Source: Leeuwenhoekiella sp. (GTDB taxonomy: Bacteria > Bacteroidota > Bacteroidia > Flavobacteriales > Flavobacteriaceae). Taken from it: 36,765 nt of DNA. The notes below the pieces were generated by a model. That model was not told the origin of the DNA. It did no database searches and was given only the letters and a program-made list of their open reading frames with translations. A program made the translations under genes and the position numbers. Each line of letters starts with the position of its first letter. Position 1 is the stretch's first letter. This document shows, in pieces, positions 17,411 to 26,609 of this stretch. The DNA is taken from contig DRGP01000079.1 of the NCBI GenBank assembly GCA_011050015.1, positions 1 to 36,765 on the forward strand. Direction: 5' to 3'.

Positions 17411-18250
17411 ATGGCTAAAAAACAAGTAAAAACCACCCATTTATTAACTAGAAAAACGCGTTTTTTCATCTATTTACTCAGTTTTTTAGCTTTTACTTTA
17501 TCTGGTTTTGGGCAGCAAAAAGAACAATTTGAAAAGGAATTTTTTATACAACAGGGAGATACTTTAAAATATCGCATATTATATCCCGACAATTTCTCGG
17601 AAAATGAGACATATCCGCTTATGCTGTTTTTACATGGCGCGGGCGAACGTGGCAACGATAACGAAAAACAACTGGTTCACGGCAGTAAACTTTTTCTGGA
17701 TAGTTTAAACCGAAGAAAATTCCCTGCGGTAGTGGTTTTTCCGCAATGCCCGCAGGACGATTACTGGTCTAATGCCGATGTAGATCGCAGTGCTGGGGGA
17801 GTAAAACTTCAGTTTAAAAACGGTGGAAAGCCTACCCAGGCGCTCAGTCAGGTCATAAATCTGCTCGATAGCCTTAAAAACCGGTCTTTTATTGATAAAA
17901 ATCGGATATATGTGGGAGGACTTTCCATGGGCGGTATGGGCACGTTTGAGATTTTATACCGAAAGCCCAATACATTTGCGGCAGCAATTGCAATTTGTGG
18001 TGGCGCAAGTCCAGAAACAGCTTCCGCGTATGCGAAAACAACCCCGGTATGGATTTTTCACGGTTCACTGGACGATGTGGTAAACCCCAATTATTCCCTG
18101 AAAATGGCCGAAGCCCTTCTGAAAGCTGGCGCACACCCCAAAATGAATTTATACGACAACGCAAACCACAACAGTTGGGACTACGCCTTTGCCGAACCCG
18201 AACTGTTGCCCTGGATTTTTTCTAAATCTTTAAATCAACAAGAACAATGA
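17411..18250 (+). CDS. Secreted alpha/beta-hydrolase esterase (PUL)
   Basis: This 279-residue enzyme resembles the prolyl-oligopeptidase/phospholipase-carboxylesterase group of alpha/beta hydrolases that often de-esterify glycans. A basic N-terminus and one hydrophobic stretch (FIYLLSFLAFTLSGFG) form a signal peptide, so the protein is likely periplasmic or secreted. The oxyanion region LMLFLHGAGERGND and the catalytic triad candidates Ser172 (GGLSMGG), Asp221 or Asp222 (GSLDDVV) and His253 (ANHNSW) are present. The stop codon overlaps the GH3 start (ATGA), so translation of the two is coupled. It may remove acyl groups such as acetyl or succinyl from the glucan before hydrolysis; the specificity is inferred from context only. 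Confidence 0.85.
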   Translation: MAKKQVKTTHLLTRKTRFFIYLLSFLAFTLSGFGQQKEQFEKEFFIQQGDTLKYRILYPDNFSENETYPLMLFLHGAGERGNDNEKQLVHGSKLFLDSLNRRKFPAVVVFPQCPQDDYWSNADVDRSAGGVKLQFKNGGKPTQALSQVINLLDSLKNRSFIDKNRIYVGGLSMGGMGTFEILYRKPNTFAAAIAICGGASPETASAYAKTTPVWIFHGSLDDVVNPNYSLKMAEALLKAGAHPKMNLYDNANHNSWDYAFAEPELLPWIFSKSLNQQEQ

Positions 18251-20517
18251 AACCATATTTATCCTTTTTAATACTTTTTATTGGTGTTGTAGGACTCAGT
18301 TTTGGCCAGACCACCAGCGACATTCCCGAAGTGCAGGCCCTTCTCGATAAAATGACCCTTGAAGAAAAAATAGGCCAGCTCAATCTGGTAACCCCTGGCG
18401 GCGGTGTGGCCACCGGTTCTGTGGTGAGCAGTAATGTGGAGGCAAAGATAAAAGCCGGGGAAGTTGGTGGATTATTTGGTATTGCTGGTCCAGAAAAAAT
18501 ACGACAGGCGCAAGACCTGGCCATAAATCAAACACGGTTGAAAATCCCTTTAATTTTTGGTTCAGACGTGATTCATGGATATAAAACCACGTTTCCCATT
18601 CCACTGGGCATGTCGGCCAGCTGGGATATGGAACTTATAAAACACAGTGCCGAGATTGCCGCGATGGAATCTACCGCAGACGGCATCAACTGGAACTTTT
18701 CGCCCATGGTTGACATTGCTCGCGATCCACGTTGGGGCCGTATTGCCGAAGGAGCCGGTGAAGATCCGTTTCTAGGTTCTGCAATTGCAAAAGCGATGGT
18801 AGAAGGCTATCAAGGTACAGATTTAACCCAGCCGCAAACCATGATTGCCACCGTAAAACACTTTGCCCTTTATGGTGCTGCGGAGTCTGGTCGCGATTAC
18901 AATACGGTAGATATGAGCCGTATTAAAATGTTTAATCAGTATTTACCGCCTTACAAAGCCGCAATAGATGCCGGTGCGGGTAGCGTGATGAGTTCATTTA
19001 ATGACGTAGATGGCATTCCCGCAAGCGGAAATAAATGGCTGCTTACCGATTTACTGCGCGACCGTTGGAACTTTAAAGGTTTAGTAGTTTCAGATTATAC
19101 CTCGGTCAACGAGATGACGGCCCACGGTTTGGGAGATTTGCAGGCTGTTTCCGCGTTAGCGCTAAATGCCGGTTTGGATATGGATATGGTGGGTGAAGGT
19201 TTTTTAACTACACTTCAACAATCACTGGAAGAGGGAAAAGTGACCGAAGACGGTATTACACAAGCCGCAAGACGTGTTCTGGAAGCCAAATATAAACTGG
19301 GCCTTTTTGAAGATCCTTATAGATATATTGACAATAAACGCCCAAAAACAGACATTTTAACCCAAAAATCACGTGATTTTGCCCGAAAACTGGCCGCGCA
19401 TTCCTTTGTGTTGCTTAAAAACGATCAACAAATACTTCCATTAAAGAAAAGTACAAGAATCGCTTTGGTAGGGCCTTTGGCTAATGACAAAAACAATATG
19501 TTGGGCACTTGGGCACCCACTGGTGATCCTCAACTTTCCATTCCTGTTTTAGAGGGGTTTAAAAATGTGGCTCCAGATGCAGAAATCACCTACGCTAAAG
19601 GTGCAAATATCACGAATGATCCCGCTTTCGCGGAAAAAATAAACGTGTTTGGCATGCGTGCCGAAATTGATTCCCGTACGCCTGAAGCCATGATTGATGA
19701 GGCAGTTGCCAATGCAAAAGGAGCAGATGTTGTAGTAGCGGTAATCGGCGAAGCTACAGAAATGACTGGAGAGGCTGCAAGTAGAACCGATATTAGCATA
19801 CCCGAACCACAATTAAAACTGTTACAAGCACTTGTAGATACCGGCAAGCCCGTTGCAGTGGTCTTGATGAGCGGCCGCCCGCTCACTATTGAAGCATTAA
19901 ACGCTATGCCCGTGAGTATCTTACAAGTATGGCATCCTGGTATTGAAGCCGGTAACGCAGTTGCTGATGTAGTTTTTGGCGATTACAACCCGTCGGGGAA
20001 ATTAACCGCCAGCTGGCCCAGAAATGTAGGACAGGTCCCTATTTATTATGCACAGAAAAATACCGGAAGACCGGCACCCGATGAATTCGCCAAGTTTAAA
20101 TCTAATTATCTGGATGCGCCCAACAGTCCGTTGTTTGCTTTTGGATATGGCCTGAGCTATACCACTTTTGAATACAGCGATTTATCGATCAGTAAACCTA
20201 AAATAGCCATGGGAGATTCTGTAGATGTTAGTGTGAAGGTTACAAACACCGGCGATTATGACGGGGAGGAAGTGGTGCAGTTATATGTACACGATGTGGT
20301 ACGCAGCATTACCCCACCTCTAAGGGAATTAAAGGGATTTAAAAAAGTGATGCTTAAAAAAGGTGAAAGTAAGACCGTAACAATCACAATTTCTCCAGAA
20401 AATTTAAAATTTTATAACAGTACGCTTGATTTTATTGCAGAACCAGGTATCTTTGAAGTTTTTATGGGAGGCAACAGCAATGTCACCGAAAAGGTGGAAT
20501 TTGAATTAAGTAAATAA
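18247..20517 (+). CDS. GH3-family beta-glucosidase
   Basis: This 756-residue exported enzyme releases glucose from the non-reducing end of beta-gluco-oligosaccharides. It has a signal peptide (MKPYLSFLILFIGVVGLSFG). The N-terminal (beta/alpha)8 domain contains MTLEEKIGQLNLV, the substrate-binding TVKHFALYGAAESGRDYN, and the nucleophile Asp283 in LVVSDYTSV. The alpha/beta sandwich follows, with a probable acid/base Glu509 in MTGEAASR, and then a C-terminal fibronectin-III-like domain (VKVTNTGDYDGEEVVQLYVHD). The architecture is that of periplasmic BglX-like enzymes. Next to a GH144 endo-glucanase, the likely substrates are sophorose and longer beta-1,2-oligomers, although GH3 enzymes are often broad. 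Confidence 0.93.
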   Translation: MKPYLSFLILFIGVVGLSFGQTTSDIPEVQALLDKMTLEEKIGQLNLVTPGGGVATGSVVSSNVEAKIKAGEVGGLFGIAGPEKIRQAQDLAINQTRLKIPLIFGSDVIHGYKTTFPIPLGMSASWDMELIKHSAEIAAMESTADGINWNFSPMVDIARDPRWGRIAEGAGEDPFLGSAIAKAMVEGYQGTDLTQPQTMIATVKHFALYGAAESGRDYNTVDMSRIKMFNQYLPPYKAAIDAGAGSVMSSFNDVDGIPASGNKWLLTDLLRDRWNFKGLVVSDYTSVNEMTAHGLGDLQAVSALALNAGLDMDMVGEGFLTTLQQSLEEGKVTEDGITQAARRVLEAKYKLGLFEDPYRYIDNKRPKTDILTQKSRDFARKLAAHSFVLLKNDQQILPLKKSTRIALVGPLANDKNNMLGTWAPTGDPQLSIPVLEGFKNVAPDAEITYAKGANITNDPAFAEKINVFGMRAEIDSRTPEAMIDEAVANAKGADVVVAVIGEATEMTGEAASRTDISIPEPQLKLLQALVDTGKPVAVVLMSGRPLTIEALNAMPVSILQVWHPGIEAGNAVADVVFGDYNPSGKLTASWPRNVGQVPIYYAQKNTGRPAPDEFAKFKSNYLDAPNSPLFAFGYGLSYTTFEYSDLSISKPKIAMGDSVDVSVKVTNTGDYDGEEVVQLYVHDVVRSITPPLRELKGFKKVMLKKGESKTVTITISPENLKFYNSTLDFIAEPGIFEVFMGGNSNVTEKVEFELSK

Positions 20518-20548
20518 CCCCTATCATTAAGATTATTAAAATACAATT

Positions 20549-22399
20549 ATGAGAAAAGCATACATACTGCTACTATTTTTTATTTCAGCTTTAGGATTTT
20601 CACAAGAATACGCTTATATAGATTTCGGTGAGCAGGGCGGCCAAGAGACTTCTGGAAATTGGAATAATGTCACCAGCTCCACAAATAATGAAGCGGGTAT
20701 TACAGTAAATTTAATTAATGAAAATGGTGGCTCAACCGGTATTACCTTAACGGTTGACGATCCTTTTGATTTGGTAAATACTGCTGGAACAGACAGCCCG
20801 GATAGCAGTTTGCCTTTTTCTGCAAGTGCTACTTCAGATAGTTTCTTCGGTGAGACCGTTCCATTTAATAGCAATACCCAGCCTACTGGTGGTTTTGCAT
20901 TAAGTGGTTTAAATGTAAATAAATATTATTCTTTTGTGATATTTGCCTCTAGGATGGGTGGCGAAGCGGGCGAAAGTAGGCAAACACTGTATAACATAGC
21001 CGGCTCCACTACAGAATCTGCTTCGTTAGAGGTGGCAAATAATACGGATACTACAGCTCAAATATTGAATATTCAGCCCAATTCAAACGGGCAGATCACT
21101 TTTAGAGCGCAACCCGGTACAAGAAATGACAATAGTTTTGAATTTTATTATCTGGGGGCCATACAGTTAATTGCCAGTGATTCCCCTATAACAATTTCAG
21201 CGCCTAATGCGGCCTTAAGTCTTGTCTATCCTAATGGAGGAAATATACTGGAAGTAGGAAAAACCCAGCGTATAACCTGGGAAAGTACATCTATAAACAA
21301 TACTATAGATGTTGAATTTTCCAGTAATAATGGAATAAGCTGGAGCGATATAGCTACGGTCTCGGCAGATCTTGAATATTACGATTTTACAGTGCCCAAT
21401 CAAATCTCTGATTCTTGTCTTATTAGAATTTCAGGCGAAGGGATAAGCGATACCAGCAGCAATACATTTTCTGTTATAGCAAATGAAGGAGAGGTCTATC
21501 GCATCGTGGTGCTGGGATCTTCTACCGCAGAGGGCGTAGGCCCTCAAGACCCTAACGATAGTTGGGTAAATTTATACCGGGACTTCCTTACTCAACAAGA
21601 TTCCCGCTTTGAGATCATTAACTTGGCCAAAGGTGGCTACACAACCTATGACATCCTTCCTACAGGAACCCCTATAAAAGACGGCGTTGATAGAACAGTA
21701 GATACAGAACGCAATGTAAACAAGGCACTTTCCTTAGATCCCGGAGGAATAATCATTAATATGCCTTCTAATGATGCTGCAAATGGTTACCCTGCTGAAG
21801 ATCAACTTAATAATTATGATTTAATTAGTAATATGATTGCAGATCAAAATGTACCTTTATGGGTGACATCAGTTCAACCTAAAGATTTTGGCTCTAATAC
21901 TATCAACAAAAACATTCAGTTGGAAATGCTGGATGCAGTACAGGATAAGTTTGGTGATATGACGATTGATTTCTGGACTGGGCTGGGGCAAAGTGATAAT
22001 AATGGCATACTTCCTCAATATGATTCTGGAGATGGTACCCATATGAATGCAGATGGTCATAGAATTTTGTTTGCCAGAGTGAAAAATGAAGGAGTGGGAG
22101 TTCGAGTAAAAAATGATGCTAATGGCTTGAGTATAAGAGATAAGACTATTGCTAAAAGTACATTTACCGTTTATCCCAATCCGGTAACTGAACGTTGCAC
22201 CATTCAGCTTGCTGAAGCTATAGATACAAATGCTTCTATAACTGTATATGATCTGTTGGGAAAAACAGTATATAGTGCTAATACTGAAATAATTGGTGGC
22301 AAAACCACATGGTCTAAAGGTTCCATAAAAGCAGGTTTGTACATTTTACAGGTTGCTTACGATAAAAAAATTAATGCACAACGTTTATTAATACATTAA
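20549..22399 (+). CDS. Modular T9SS-secreted SGNH hydrolase with N-terminal beta-sandwich and Ig-like domain
   Basis: This 616-residue protein has five parts: a signal peptide; an unassigned Gly/Asn/Thr-rich domain (about 20-210, beginning YAYIDFG, probably beta-sandwich and carbohydrate-binding); an Ig-like domain (about 215-310, LVYPNGGNILEVGKTQRITW); an SGNH/GDSL hydrolase (about 318-515); and a T9SS type A sorting domain (FTVYPNPVTERC to the end). Hydrolase candidates are Ser325 in VVLGSSTAEG, Asn408 in NMPSNDAANG, and Asp495/His498 in GDGTHMNADG. The first domain is homologous to most of the next gene's product. The enzyme should be secreted or attached to the cell surface and is a good candidate for removing ester groups from the PUL substrate. 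The N-terminal domain's ligand is unknown. Confidence 0.82.
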   Translation: MRKAYILLLFFISALGFSQEYAYIDFGEQGGQETSGNWNNVTSSTNNEAGITVNLINENGGSTGITLTVDDPFDLVNTAGTDSPDSSLPFSASATSDSFFGETVPFNSNTQPTGGFALSGLNVNKYYSFVIFASRMGGEAGESRQTLYNIAGSTTESASLEVANNTDTTAQILNIQPNSNGQITFRAQPGTRNDNSFEFYYLGAIQLIASDSPITISAPNAALSLVYPNGGNILEVGKTQRITWESTSINNTIDVEFSSNNGISWSDIATVSADLEYYDFTVPNQISDSCLIRISGEGISDTSSNTFSVIANEGEVYRIVVLGSSTAEGVGPQDPNDSWVNLYRDFLTQQDSRFEIINLAKGGYTTYDILPTGTPIKDGVDRTVDTERNVNKALSLDPGGIIINMPSNDAANGYPAEDQLNNYDLISNMIADQNVPLWVTSVQPKDFGSNTINKNIQLEMLDAVQDKFGDMTIDFWTGLGQSDNNGILPQYDSGDGTHMNADGHRILFARVKNEGVGVRVKNDANGLSIRDKTIAKSTFTVYPNPVTERCTIQLAEAIDTNASITVYDLLGKTVYSANTEIIGGKTTWSKGSIKAGLYILQVAYDKKINAQRLLIH

Positions 22400-22446
22400 A
22401 AAAACTTAATTTTAACCCGAATTTATTAATTTTTAAAACCAAATCT

Positions 22447-23367
22447 ATGAAAACAATTACTCAATTATTTTTTCTTATTGCTTGCAGTACAGTGGGATTT
22501 TCCCAATCTGTAGCTTACATCGACTTTGGGTCGGCGGATAATCAAACCGAAGACGCGAATTACAATAATGTAACCGGATTTGGACCAGAGGAAGATGGGT
22601 CTGAAGTTAATCTTATAAACAGCGATGGTGAAGATACTGGTATAACACTTTTAGTAGACGATGCATTCAATGGTCTAAATACTGGTGGTTCTGAAACTGC
22701 AGAAGATTTTACTTTCCCAGCAACAGCTACGGGTGACAGTTTCTATGGCTCTTTGGTTGATTTTGCGAACACAGATCTACAAACAACTGGCGGATTTACG
22801 CTATCAGGATTAGATGCTGAGCAATTTTACTCTTTCTCGATATTCGCATCTAGGGATGGCGCTACTGAGAACAGATCAACTCTTTACACCATTCAGGGTG
22901 CAGAGTCGTTTCAAGCAACACTAAATCCTTCAGACAATACAACTGAAATAGCTCGTATAGAGAATGTTCAGGCGAGCGAAACTGGTACGATTACTTTTAC
23001 TGCGCAACCCGGTGCAGATAACTTGAATTTGCCAAATCAATTTTACTATTTGGGTGCTATAGAATTGACCATCAGCGAGGATATGTTATCTGTTGATTCA
23101 GCAGTTCTTAATAATTCATTAGCGGTTTATCCTAATCCCGTATCTAGCCAAACGCAAATCACTTTTGATCTTCAAGAACAGGCCAATCTTAAAATTGATA
23201 TTTATGACCTTTCTGGTAGATTAGTAGAAAACATTGCTAATGGTGAGCAGCCTGCAGGTAAATTCACTAAAACGTGGAACCGTTCTTCTAACATAGCTGC
23301 TGGGGTTTATATCCTACAGATTGATGCTGATGGAAAACGTTTTAACTCAAAATTATTATTAAAATAG
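22447..23367 (+). CDS. T9SS cargo protein with the same N-terminal domain as the SGNH hydrolase
   Basis: This 306-residue protein has a signal peptide, one domain of about 190 residues and a T9SS type A sorting domain (LAVYPNPVSSQTQITFDLQE onward). The domain shares with the preceding protein its opening (Y-IDFG), the NNVT segment, VNLIN, TGITL-VDD, DSF-G, TGGF-LSGL, FYSF-IFASR, TLY-I, ITF-AQPG and FYYLGAI, in the same order and spacing. No catalytic motif is visible. It is best read as a secreted, surface-bound glycan-binding protein that works with SusD, possibly a new carbohydrate-binding module. The domain has a malectin-like feel, but I cannot assign a named family. Confidence 0.75.
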   Translation: MKTITQLFFLIACSTVGFSQSVAYIDFGSADNQTEDANYNNVTGFGPEEDGSEVNLINSDGEDTGITLLVDDAFNGLNTGGSETAEDFTFPATATGDSFYGSLVDFANTDLQTTGGFTLSGLDAEQFYSFSIFASRDGATENRSTLYTIQGAESFQATLNPSDNTTEIARIENVQASETGTITFTAQPGADNLNLPNQFYYLGAIELTISEDMLSVDSAVLNNSLAVYPNPVSSQTQITFDLQEQANLKIDIYDLSGRLVENIANGEQPAGKFTKTWNRSSNIAAGVYILQIDADGKRFNSKLLLK

Positions 23368-23440
23368 GTCTTTGAACTTATTTTATTACCTATTATTAAG
23401 TCATAATTTTAAATAACTTAAATGATAGGCATACCAAAAG

Positions 23441-23479
23441 ATTCCCATATTTGGATTTATCCTATATGGGAATTTTTTT
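23441..23479 (+). terminator. Rho-independent terminator within the PUL
   Basis: A perfect 10-bp stem ATTCCCATAT (23441-23450) and ATATGGGAAT (23464-23473) is followed by seven T. It probably ends the main PUL transcript after the small binding-type protein. The next gene would then need read-through or its own promoter. Confidence 0.85.
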
Positions 23480-23519
23480 GTCTGTAAATTACTTATAAAA
23501 TCAATTAAAACAACTATTT

Positions 23520-24431
23520 ATGCGTTCAATATCCCTTTTTATAATATATATGCTCACCTCATTTTTAGCATATAGTCAAGAAATGTATGTAGGGCAGGTT
23601 TATGCAAACATTGAGAAATCTGTACATACTTACGCAGACACCTTGAGACTTGATTTTTATACAGCTAAAGAGTCCCGCTCCACTGCAGATAGACCACTCT
23701 TAGTGGTAGTACACGGCGGTGGTTTTGCCGGTGGAAAGAGAGACAATCCAGAAGAAACAAAATTCGCGCAAAAAATGGCAACAAAAGGATATGCTGTAGC
23801 CTCTATCAGTTATGATCTTACCCGCGCTGGTAAGCGTAATGGTTTTGGCTGTGATTGTCCGGCGGCACTCAAAATAGAAACGTTTAAAACCAATTCTAAA
23901 AATATTTTAGATGCTGTTGATTATTTAAAAAATGGCGAGGATTTTAATTTTGATGCGAATAAAATTATTTTGGTTGGGAGTAGTGCTGGTGCAGAAGGTG
24001 TATTAAATACGGTGTACATGCAAGCGTATCCTGATTATGCCGAGCTGCATTTGGATAGGTATAAGTTTGCCGCTGTGGTTTCTTTTGCCGGTGCGGTGCT
24101 TGATGCACGCTACATTCAGGAAGAAAATGCTGTTCCCGCTTTTTTAATTCATGGGAAAAAGGATCAGCTTGTACCTTACAGCAGCGCGCCACACCATTTC
24201 TGTAAACTTGGTGATTTTGGTTTTTTACCACTGGACGGGTCAAAAATTATTGCAGACCATCTTAAAGAACTAAATGCTTCCCATTATTTGGTGACCGCCC
24301 CAGAAGGAAACCATGACTGGTCTGGTCTTGGTTACGGTTACGTAGATGCCATCGCCAAGTTTGTGAATAGTGTAGTCAATAAGGGTGAAAATGTACAGGT
24401 GGACGACGCGATTGCCGAAGAGAAAAATTAG
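23520..24431 (+). CDS. Secreted alpha/beta-hydrolase, carboxylesterase-like
   Basis: This 303-residue exported protein has a signal peptide (LFIIYMLTSFLAYSQ) and an alpha/beta-hydrolase fold of the hormone-sensitive-lipase/feruloyl-esterase-like group. It shows the oxyanion motif VVVHGGGFAGGKRD, the nucleophile elbow VGSSAGAEG (Ser155), Asp215 in HGKKDQLVP and His265 in EGNHDW. A Cys pair (FGCDCPAA) follows the first beta strands. It lies behind a terminator and is the last plus-strand gene of the PUL region, so membership is likely but not certain. Its stop overlaps the stop of the convergent carbamoyltransferase gene. The substrate is unknown; acyl groups on glycans are plausible. Confidence 0.82.
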   Translation: MRSISLFIIYMLTSFLAYSQEMYVGQVYANIEKSVHTYADTLRLDFYTAKESRSTADRPLLVVVHGGGFAGGKRDNPEETKFAQKMATKGYAVASISYDLTRAGKRNGFGCDCPAALKIETFKTNSKNILDAVDYLKNGEDFNFDANKIILVGSSAGAEGVLNTVYMQAYPDYAELHLDRYKFAAVVSFAGAVLDARYIQEENAVPAFLIHGKKDQLVPYSSAPHHFCKLGDFGFLPLDGSKIIADHLKELNASHYLVTAPEGNHDWSGLGYGYVDAIAKFVNSVVNKGENVQVDDAIAEEKN

Positions 24432-26223
24432 GCCTTCTTTATAAGTATAAAATCTTCTATTACAAGTAGATCCATTTCTGTTTGTAGAAAGCATTCAATT
24501 GCATCTTTTGGTGAACAGACAATAGGTTCATCCTTAACGTTAAAACTGGTATTGATCAACATTCCAATACCAGTTTTCTCTTTAAAAGCGGTTAGGAGTT
24601 TGTAGTAACGGGGATTTGTACTTTCTTTTACCGTTTGTATTCTGGCGGAATAATCTACGTGCGTAACCGCTGGGATGGTGGAGCGTTCTTCGCGTAATCG
24701 GGTTTGTAGATCCTTATTTTTAGCTGAAAGTATTGCTTTTCGCTGCTTTTCAGCAACTGGTTTTACTAACAGCATATACGGCGAGGGATTTTGAATATTG
24801 AAATAATCCTGCGCATCCTTTTCCAGAATACTGGGCGCAAAAGGCCGAAAACTCTCCCTAAACTTGATTTTTTGGTTGATTTTTTGCTGCATTTCTGGAT
24901 TGCCCAGAATACTCCGATTCCCGAGTGCACGTGGACCAAATTCCATACGCCCTTGAAACCAGCCTACAAGTTTCCCTTCAGAAGGGCTTCAACACAAGTG
25001 TTTAACAAGAGTTCTTCAGATTCATGTTTTGTGTATAAAATCTGTGGATAGTAGTGCGCAACCGCTTCTATATGTGCATGCGTGAACGAAGGTCCCAGGA
25101 GGGCACCATACATCGCATCGGGAACCTGGGGTTCTCGCGGCTTTTCTTCAAGGATGTGCAAAGTAACGAGCGCCGCTCCCAGTGCGTCACCGGCATCTCC
25201 TGCTGCCGGTTGTACCCATAGGGTTTCAATTTCTGGCAGCTCTTCCAGCTTCCCGTTTATTACACTGTTTAAAGCTACTCCGCCGGCCATAACAAGGTTT
25301 GGGGATTTAGTGAGCTTTATAGCCGTTTTTGCCAGTTTTAAGACGATTTCTTCAGTTACATATTGTATTGCCATTGCCAGATTGCTATGATGCTGTTCCA
25401 ATGCATCTTTAGTCATACGGCGTTTTATATCGAATAACTTTTGCCAGTAGTCATCACGGGTCATGGTAAGGCCGGTTGCATAATTAAAATAATCCATGTT
25501 TAATAGAAATGACCCGTCTTCCCGAATATCTACGAGTTGGCTTTTTATCTTTTCGATAAAACTCTGTACCTCTTCGCTCTCTTTTTCGCCGTAGGCAGCA
25601 AGTCCCATTACTTTGTATTCGCCATTATTAACTGCAAAACCAAGATAATAGGTGAAAGCGGAATATAAAAGCCCCAGAGAATGTGGAAAATGCTGTTCTT
25701 TTAAGATACTTATTTTATTACCATAGCCTTTTGATATTGTAAGAGTTGCCCATTCTCCCACACCATCTATGGTAAGAATAGCGGCTTTCTCAAACGGTGA
25801 AGGATAAAAAGCACTTGCCGCATGCGATAAGTGATGTTCAGCGAAATAAAGTGGAATTTTGGCCGTTCCCAGCGGTTTTAGGGCATTTTTTATTGATTTT
25901 CTAAAAAACAGTTTGTCTTTGAGCCATACCGGCATCGCCTTTAAAAAACTACCCAGACCCCGTGGGGCAAAGGCATGGTAGGTTTCCAGCAAGCGTTCAA
26001 ATTTGAGAAGTGGTTTTTCAAAATAGGCAATCGCTGAAAGCTCGTCATACGATATTGCTCCTTCTTTCAGCACATAACGGATTGCGTTTATGGGAAAGGC
26101 AGCGTCGTTTTTAATCCTGCTGAAACGCTCTTCCTGCGCAGCAGCCACAATCTTACCGTCAACGAGCAAAACCGCCGCGCTATCGTGAAAAAAAGCCGAA
26201 ATACCCAGAATTACTTCGGCCAT
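24428..26223 (-). pseudogene. NodU/TobZ-type carbamoyltransferase, frameshifted
   Basis: The gene encodes a carbamoyltransferase of about 600 residues that makes a carbamoyl-adenylate from carbamoyl phosphate and ATP and transfers it to an alcohol. The first frame (26223 down to 24964, 419 codons) holds the Kae1/TsaD-like domain with HHLSHAASAF, LTIDGVGEW and NLVMAGGVALNS. It then hits a TAG after LLKGNL. The -1 frame continues seamlessly as GKLVGWFQGRMEFGPRALGN and RESFRPFAPS to the normal C-terminus. The break is at the AAAGGG/CCCTTT run at 24971-24976, and restoring one base gives LLKGKLVGWFQGR. A sequencing or assembly error is as likely as true inactivation, since both halves are well conserved. 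It overlaps the SxtJ-like gene at TAATG and is the last gene of its operon. Confidence 0.88.
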
Positions 26224-26609
26224 TAAAACGGATTTTTTAAATGTTCTGGTAAAACTTCTTCTCCACGGGAAACAAGCACGGAATTACGCTCTTTCTTAAA
26301 CTTTTTGAGTTGCAGGTTGTCTTTGCCTATCCATTGTCGAAAAAGCCCCACAGGCGTTATTAAAAAGAAAAACAACAACGTGAGCAAAATCTGAGAACTC
26401 ACGAATCCCAAAACTTTGGCCAGACCAAACCAAATATAGGTAAGCGGATAAAAAACGAGTGGAAAAACCAAGCTGATTAATAGAGAACCTCCGCTATACG
26501 CCACAAAATCCCAATTTTCTGAGCGATAGGCAAAAAACAAAAGCGTTAGGGAGATGAGTATGCCAACTTCCATATTTTGCCTTTGTGTGGGGAGATTGTG
26601 AAAAAGCAC
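26223..26609 (-). CDS. SxtJ-family small membrane protein
   Basis: This 128-residue protein has about three hydrophobic segments (GILISLTLLFFAYR, SLLISLVFPLVFYPLTYIWF and SQILLTLLFFFLITPVGLF) and a charged C-terminus (KKFKKERNSVLVSRGEEVLP). The pattern and its place before a NodU-type carbamoyltransferase match the SxtJ family, first named in the saxitoxin cluster next to the carbamoyltransferase SxtI. The GTG at 26609 shares a base with the stop of the upstream gene, indicating coupled translation. An ATG at codon 13 is an alternative start. The function is unknown; a membrane scaffold for the carbamoyltransferase is a reasonable guess. Confidence 0.72.
   Translation of the reverse strand: MLFHNLPTQRQNMEVGILISLTLLFFAYRSENWDFVAYSGGSLLISLVFPLVFYPLTYIWFGLAKVLGFVSSQILLTLLFFFLITPVGLFRQWIGKDNLQLKKFKKERNSVLVSRGEEVLPEHLKNPF

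Noticed and set aside
11402..23367. Laminarin (beta-1,3-glucan) PUL
   Set aside because: No GH16, GH17 or GH30-type laminarinase is present; the endo-enzyme is of the GH144 glycoamylase-like type.
24964..26223. Two separate carbamoyltransferase-like genes
   Set aside because: The two frames carry the N- and C-terminal parts of one protein and join in register with one added base.
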